From: JABMQB01 sp964408795
Lineage (GTDB): Bacteria > Bacteroidota > Bacteroidia > Bacteroidales > Prolixibacteraceae
Reading direction: 5' to 3'
Length of the DNA: 62,688 nt
Assembly (NCBI GenBank): GCA_964408795.1
Contig: CAYPAW010000041.1
Coordinates: forward strand, 1 to 62,688
The notes under the pieces are model-generated. The model had not been told where the DNA came from. It searched no databases and saw only the letters and a list, made by a program, of their open reading frames with translations. Shown here piece after piece: positions 60,419-62,688 of the stretch. The translations under genes and the position numbers were made by a program. Position 1 is the stretch's first letter. Each line of letters begins with the position of its first letter.

Positions 60419-60997
60419 ATGTCATTAAGCCCGCGCATAAAATATTTGCTACGCAACGGACTAAAAGGAATCGCCTGGCTTCTCATTATTTTAACGTTCT
60501 ATTTTCTGTTCAGAGACATTATTTTTGAAGAAAATCCGGAAATCTGGGTGGAGCGTTTCTACGGAAAACCTGCGATAATCTATCTGATCTATCTCTTTTC
60601 GGAATTCTTCTTCGGTATCATCCCCCCCGAATTATTTATGATATGGGCTTTTAATAAAGGAGGAATGGTTCATTATATTCTGAACCTGCTGTTTTTTGCG
60701 GGTATTTCCTATGCAATGGGGTATATTACTTTTTTGATTGGACAATTTATCAGCCGGCTGGTCACTTTCCGTTACCTGCGGATCAAATACCTGAAAAGCA
60801 CATGGCATCAACTTCACAAATACGGGCTTTTTCTGATTATTATTGCCGGGTTAACACCCGTGCCCTGGTCAGCTTCCTGCCTGCTGATAGGATCAGCCGG
60901 ATACCCTTCCACCAAATTCCTGAGATTTGCCTTGTTCCGCATACTTCGATTTGTGTTGTACGGATTCATTATCTTTCAAACCCATCAGATCGGATAA
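60419..60997 (+). CDS. VTT/DedA-like membrane protein
   Basis: A 192-residue inner-membrane protein with about five hydrophobic helices. YLIYLFSEFFFGIIPPELFMIW near 50 and AGISYAMGYITFLIGQFISR near 90 resemble the re-entrant loop regions of the VTT family (DedA relatives), and the pair GLTPVPWSASCLLIGSAGYP near 147 shows the conserved Gly/Pro pattern. Such proteins are linked to lipid scrambling and envelope stability. I start at 60419 (MSLSPRIKYLL) and not at 60374, where the sequence reads as a GC-rich leader. It follows the acetylesterase gene by 66 bp. Confidence 0.78.
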   Translation: MSLSPRIKYLLRNGLKGIAWLLIILTFYFLFRDIIFEENPEIWVERFYGKPAIIYLIYLFSEFFFGIIPPELFMIWAFNKGGMVHYILNLLFFAGISYAMGYITFLIGQFISRLVTFRYLRIKYLKSTWHQLHKYGLFLIIIAGLTPVPWSASCLLIGSAGYPSTKFLRFALFRILRFVLYGFIIFQTHQIG

Positions 60998-61102
60998 CAG
61001 AAACACCAATGCTTGCATCAAACCCATGGGTTCTTTTAAACAAACAACAGATACGGTTGTTTTACCCCAGAGAAAGCACATTTCAAAAAAGGGGAACGCA
61101 GG

Positions 61103-61696
61103 ATGGATAAAAAATTGGTTATTTTCGTATTCATAATCCTAACTGGAAACAGCATGAGTCAACAACGGGAATCAGCTACACTCGGAGGAGGATGCTTCTG
61201 GTGTACCGAAGCCATTTATCAACAACTTACAGGAGTTCAAAAAGTTACTCCGGGATACAGTGGAGGGCATATCCGGAATCCTTCCTATGAAGAAGTGTGT
61301 ACCGGAAATACAGGCCATGCAGAGGTGGTTCAACTGGAGTTTGATCCTTCCAGGATAACGTTCACAGAAATCCTGGAGGTCTTTTTTAAAACCCACGATC
61401 CGACCACCCTGAACCGTCAGGGATCCGATGTGGGAACCCAGTACAGGTCGGCAATCTTTTATCATTCCGTAGAACAGAAACAAACAGCCGAAGCGATCAT
61501 TCGTCTGCTGGCACAGGAATCGGTCTATCCGGATCCGATTGTAACCGAAATAACGCCATTTGAGAACTTTTATCCGGCAGAAGATTACCACAAAGAGTAT
61601 TTTGCCCACCATAAAAACCAGCCCTATTGTCGTATGATTATTCTGCCCAAGCTTGAAAAATTTGAAAAAACCTTCTCTGAGAAGTTAAAGAAGTGA
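61103..61696 (+). CDS. msrA: exported peptide methionine sulfoxide reductase A
   Basis: The enzyme reduces methionine-S-sulfoxide in proteins. The 197-residue protein has the active-site motif GGCFWC with nucleophile Cys31, preceded by an N-terminal hydrophobic stretch (VIFVFIILTGNS, about 6-17) that fits a signal peptide, so it would act outside the cytoplasm. Other conserved parts are GYSGGHIRNPSYEEVCTGNTGHAEVVQ near 50 (in pieces GYSGGH and GHAEVVQ), DPTTLNRQGSDVGTQYRS near 98 and YHKEYFAHH near 158. A start at residue 18 (MSQQRES) would give a cytoplasmic form and cannot be excluded. Confidence 0.95.
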   Translation: MDKKLVIFVFIILTGNSMSQQRESATLGGGCFWCTEAIYQQLTGVQKVTPGYSGGHIRNPSYEEVCTGNTGHAEVVQLEFDPSRITFTEILEVFFKTHDPTTLNRQGSDVGTQYRSAIFYHSVEQKQTAEAIIRLLAQESVYPDPIVTEITPFENFYPAEDYHKEYFAHHKNQPYCRMIILPKLEKFEKTFSEKLKK

Positions 61697-61780
61697 CCTG
61701 AGTATGGTTCCGGTGAGGGTATGACGTATACACCCCCTCCCGGAGGAAAAAATACAAATCATCCGTAAAAGGGAACAACC

Positions 61781-62515
61781 ATGAAAGCCATGATTTTTGC
61801 AGCAGGGCTGGGAACCCGGCTTCAGCCTCTCACCAACAAGAAACCCAAAGCATTGATTGAAGTCGGCGGGGAAACCCTCCTGGAAAGGATCATAAAAAAG
61901 CTTCAGTATTACGGTATATCGGAGATCGTTATTAATGTACACCATTTGGCAGACCATATACTTGCCTTTCTGAAGGCAAAGAACAATTTTGGAACAACGA
62001 TTCATATTTCCGATGAACGCAATCTGCTCCTCGATACCGGGGGTGGATTAAAAAAAGCAGCCCCTCTGCTTGCAGGAAATGAACCCATATTGATCCATAA
62101 TGTAGATGTACTGAGCGATACCAACCTGAATGAACTGGTTGATTTTCATCTCAGGGAAGAAGCCCTGGCAACCCTGTTGGTCCGTAACCGGAATACAGAA
62201 CGGTATTTGTTGCTGGATCAAAACCACCGGTTGACAGGGTGGGAAAATATCCGTACCGGAGAAAGAAAATGGGTGAATCCAGGAAAAGCTGGAAAAACCA
62301 GATCGCTTGCATTCGGCGGAATACATGTTATCCATCCAATCTTTTTGAACCGTATCCGTCCTACAGGCCGGTTCTCCATTATCGACACCTACCTTGAACA
62401 AGCCCGGGATGGTAAAATTGTCGGATTTGAAGACAACCAAGGCAGGTGGATGGATATCGGCAAACCGGAACAACTGGAAAAAGCCCGCAGGTTGTTTGGA
62501 AAAATTGCCGATTAA
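61781..62515 (+). CDS. nucleotidyltransferase, MurNAc-1-P uridylyltransferase (MurU)-like
   Basis: A 244-residue NTP-transferase. The signature GTRLQPLTNKKPKAL near 10 binds the nucleotide triphosphate and metal; LDTGGGLKKA near 87 and ILIHNVDVLSD near 107 (metal-binding Asp) are the sugar-nucleotidyltransferase pattern, and RWMDIGKPEQLEKA near 226 ends the fold. The short size and LLDTGGGLKKA fit MurU-like peptidoglycan-recycling enzymes, but related hexose-1-P transferases have the same motifs. No AmgK kinase gene is next to it in the window. Repeat copy D lies 17 bp past the stop. Confidence 0.88.
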   Translation: MKAMIFAAGLGTRLQPLTNKKPKALIEVGGETLLERIIKKLQYYGISEIVINVHHLADHILAFLKAKNNFGTTIHISDERNLLLDTGGGLKKAAPLLAGNEPILIHNVDVLSDTNLNELVDFHLREEALATLLVRNRNTERYLLLDQNHRLTGWENIRTGERKWVNPGKAGKTRSLAFGGIHVIHPIFLNRIRPTGRFSIIDTYLEQARDGKIVGFEDNQGRWMDIGKPEQLEKARRLFGKIAD

Positions 62516-62532
62516 AAAAAGGATCCGTATCT

Positions 62533-62678
62533 TTAGCCTGAGCTATTCATAAATTTTAAAAAATATGAATAAAGCTCAGGTTAACCCCGACTTAGATGAA
62601 GTTAAACGTTGGAAGAAAGTTTTACTGAATTTTAGTCGCTGTCGGAGACAGGAATAATTCATGAATTATTTGGGTTAG
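62533..62678 (-). repeat. modular intergenic repeat, copy D (full length, inverted)
   Basis: Fourth copy, in opposite orientation to the others. It starts at TTAGCCTGAGC (module 2 end) and ends near GGGTTAGA (module 1 end). Both modules, the perfect 18-bp palindrome and the long module-2 hairpin are kept. It lies just past the nucleotidyltransferase gene and runs to within about 10 bp of the window edge. Confidence 0.9.
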
Positions 62679-62688
62679 AGGGTTACAT

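Noticed and set aside
1..62688. CRISPR arrays, insertion sequences, integrases, rRNA and tRNA genes
   Set aside because: No regularly spaced repeats, transposase or integrase motifs, or RNA-gene folds were recognised anywhere in the window.

Overview
The window is a contiguous, gene-dense piece of a Bacteroidota chromosome, most likely from the order Bacteroidales/Marinilabiliales or a close relative. The evidence is a TonB-dependent receptor with an N-terminal carboxypeptidase-regulatory-like domain, a BatA-type von Willebrand protein, a DUF4293-type protein, a stand-alone TonB C-terminal domain, a PPi-dependent phosphofructokinase, a fused alpha/beta 2-oxo-acid dehydrogenase E1, start codons without Shine-Dalgarno sequences, and promoters of the TTG-N19-TAnnTTTG type. 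I see no phage, plasmid, CRISPR, rRNA or tRNA gene. Species cannot be assigned from the sequence alone.

Layout. 0.1-7 kb (minus strand): AAA+ ATPase, BatA-like protein, isoaspartyl peptidase and TonB-dependent receptor. 7.2-11 kb: tandem universal stress protein (plus) converging on uvrA (minus). 11-14 kb (plus): ECF sigma factor with a small partner, then a compact cassette of SPFH protein, PH-like membrane protein, Arc-type ribbon-helix-helix protein (56 aa) and zinc-ribbon protein. 14.3-17 kb: lipoprotein and PPi-phosphofructokinase. 17-24.4 kb (minus): a mannobiose-type phosphorolytic sugar locus of sodium:solute symporter, GH130 phosphorylase, Gfo/Idh oxidoreductase, cellobiose 2-epimerase and a polytopic membrane protein. 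Divergent to it at 24.8-27 kb (plus) lie a GH20-like enzyme and a GH5 glycanase. 27-34 kb: clpC (minus), gyrA and a TPR protein (plus). 34-43 kb (minus): coiled-coil exported protein, TonB-C protein, methylglyoxal synthase, flavodoxin, E1 and E2 of a branched-chain-type 2-oxo-acid dehydrogenase, pyrD-pyrK, and an XRE regulator. 44-50.5 kb: metallophosphoesterase, a large protease/propeller/barrel surface protein, and an OmpR-type two-component pair. 50.7-62.5 kb: small exported proteins, an exported-looking RidA, alpha/beta hydrolase, a RecB/AddA-like helicase-nuclease, DUF4293-type protein, sialate O-acetylesterase, VTT-type membrane protein, MsrA and a MurU-like nucleotidyltransferase.

How the genes work together. 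The clearest pathway is at 18.4-27 kb. A GH5 enzyme would release beta-manno- or gluco-oligosaccharides, a sodium symporter would import the disaccharide, the 2-epimerase would convert mannobiose to mannosylglucose, and the GH130 enzyme would phosphorolyse it. No SusC/SusD pair is present, so uptake appears to rely on the symporter. PyrK-PyrD form the NAD-linked dihydroorotate dehydrogenase. The E1/E2 pair lacks an E3 gene here.

Most notable non-coding signals: (1) a modular ~145-bp intergenic repeat present four times (20996, 40681, 51527, 62533), built from two dyad-bounded modules that share TTAACC/GGTTAA ends, one copy having only the first module; (2) a perfect 14-bp inverted repeat that encloses the start codon of the PPi-phosphofructokinase; (3) three TTAACC direct repeats phased at exactly 11 bp upstream of a small exported gene divergent from the OmpR-type two-component system; (4) a good promoter followed by an operator-like dyad in front of the SPFH/RHH cassette. 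All functional statements about these four are inference.
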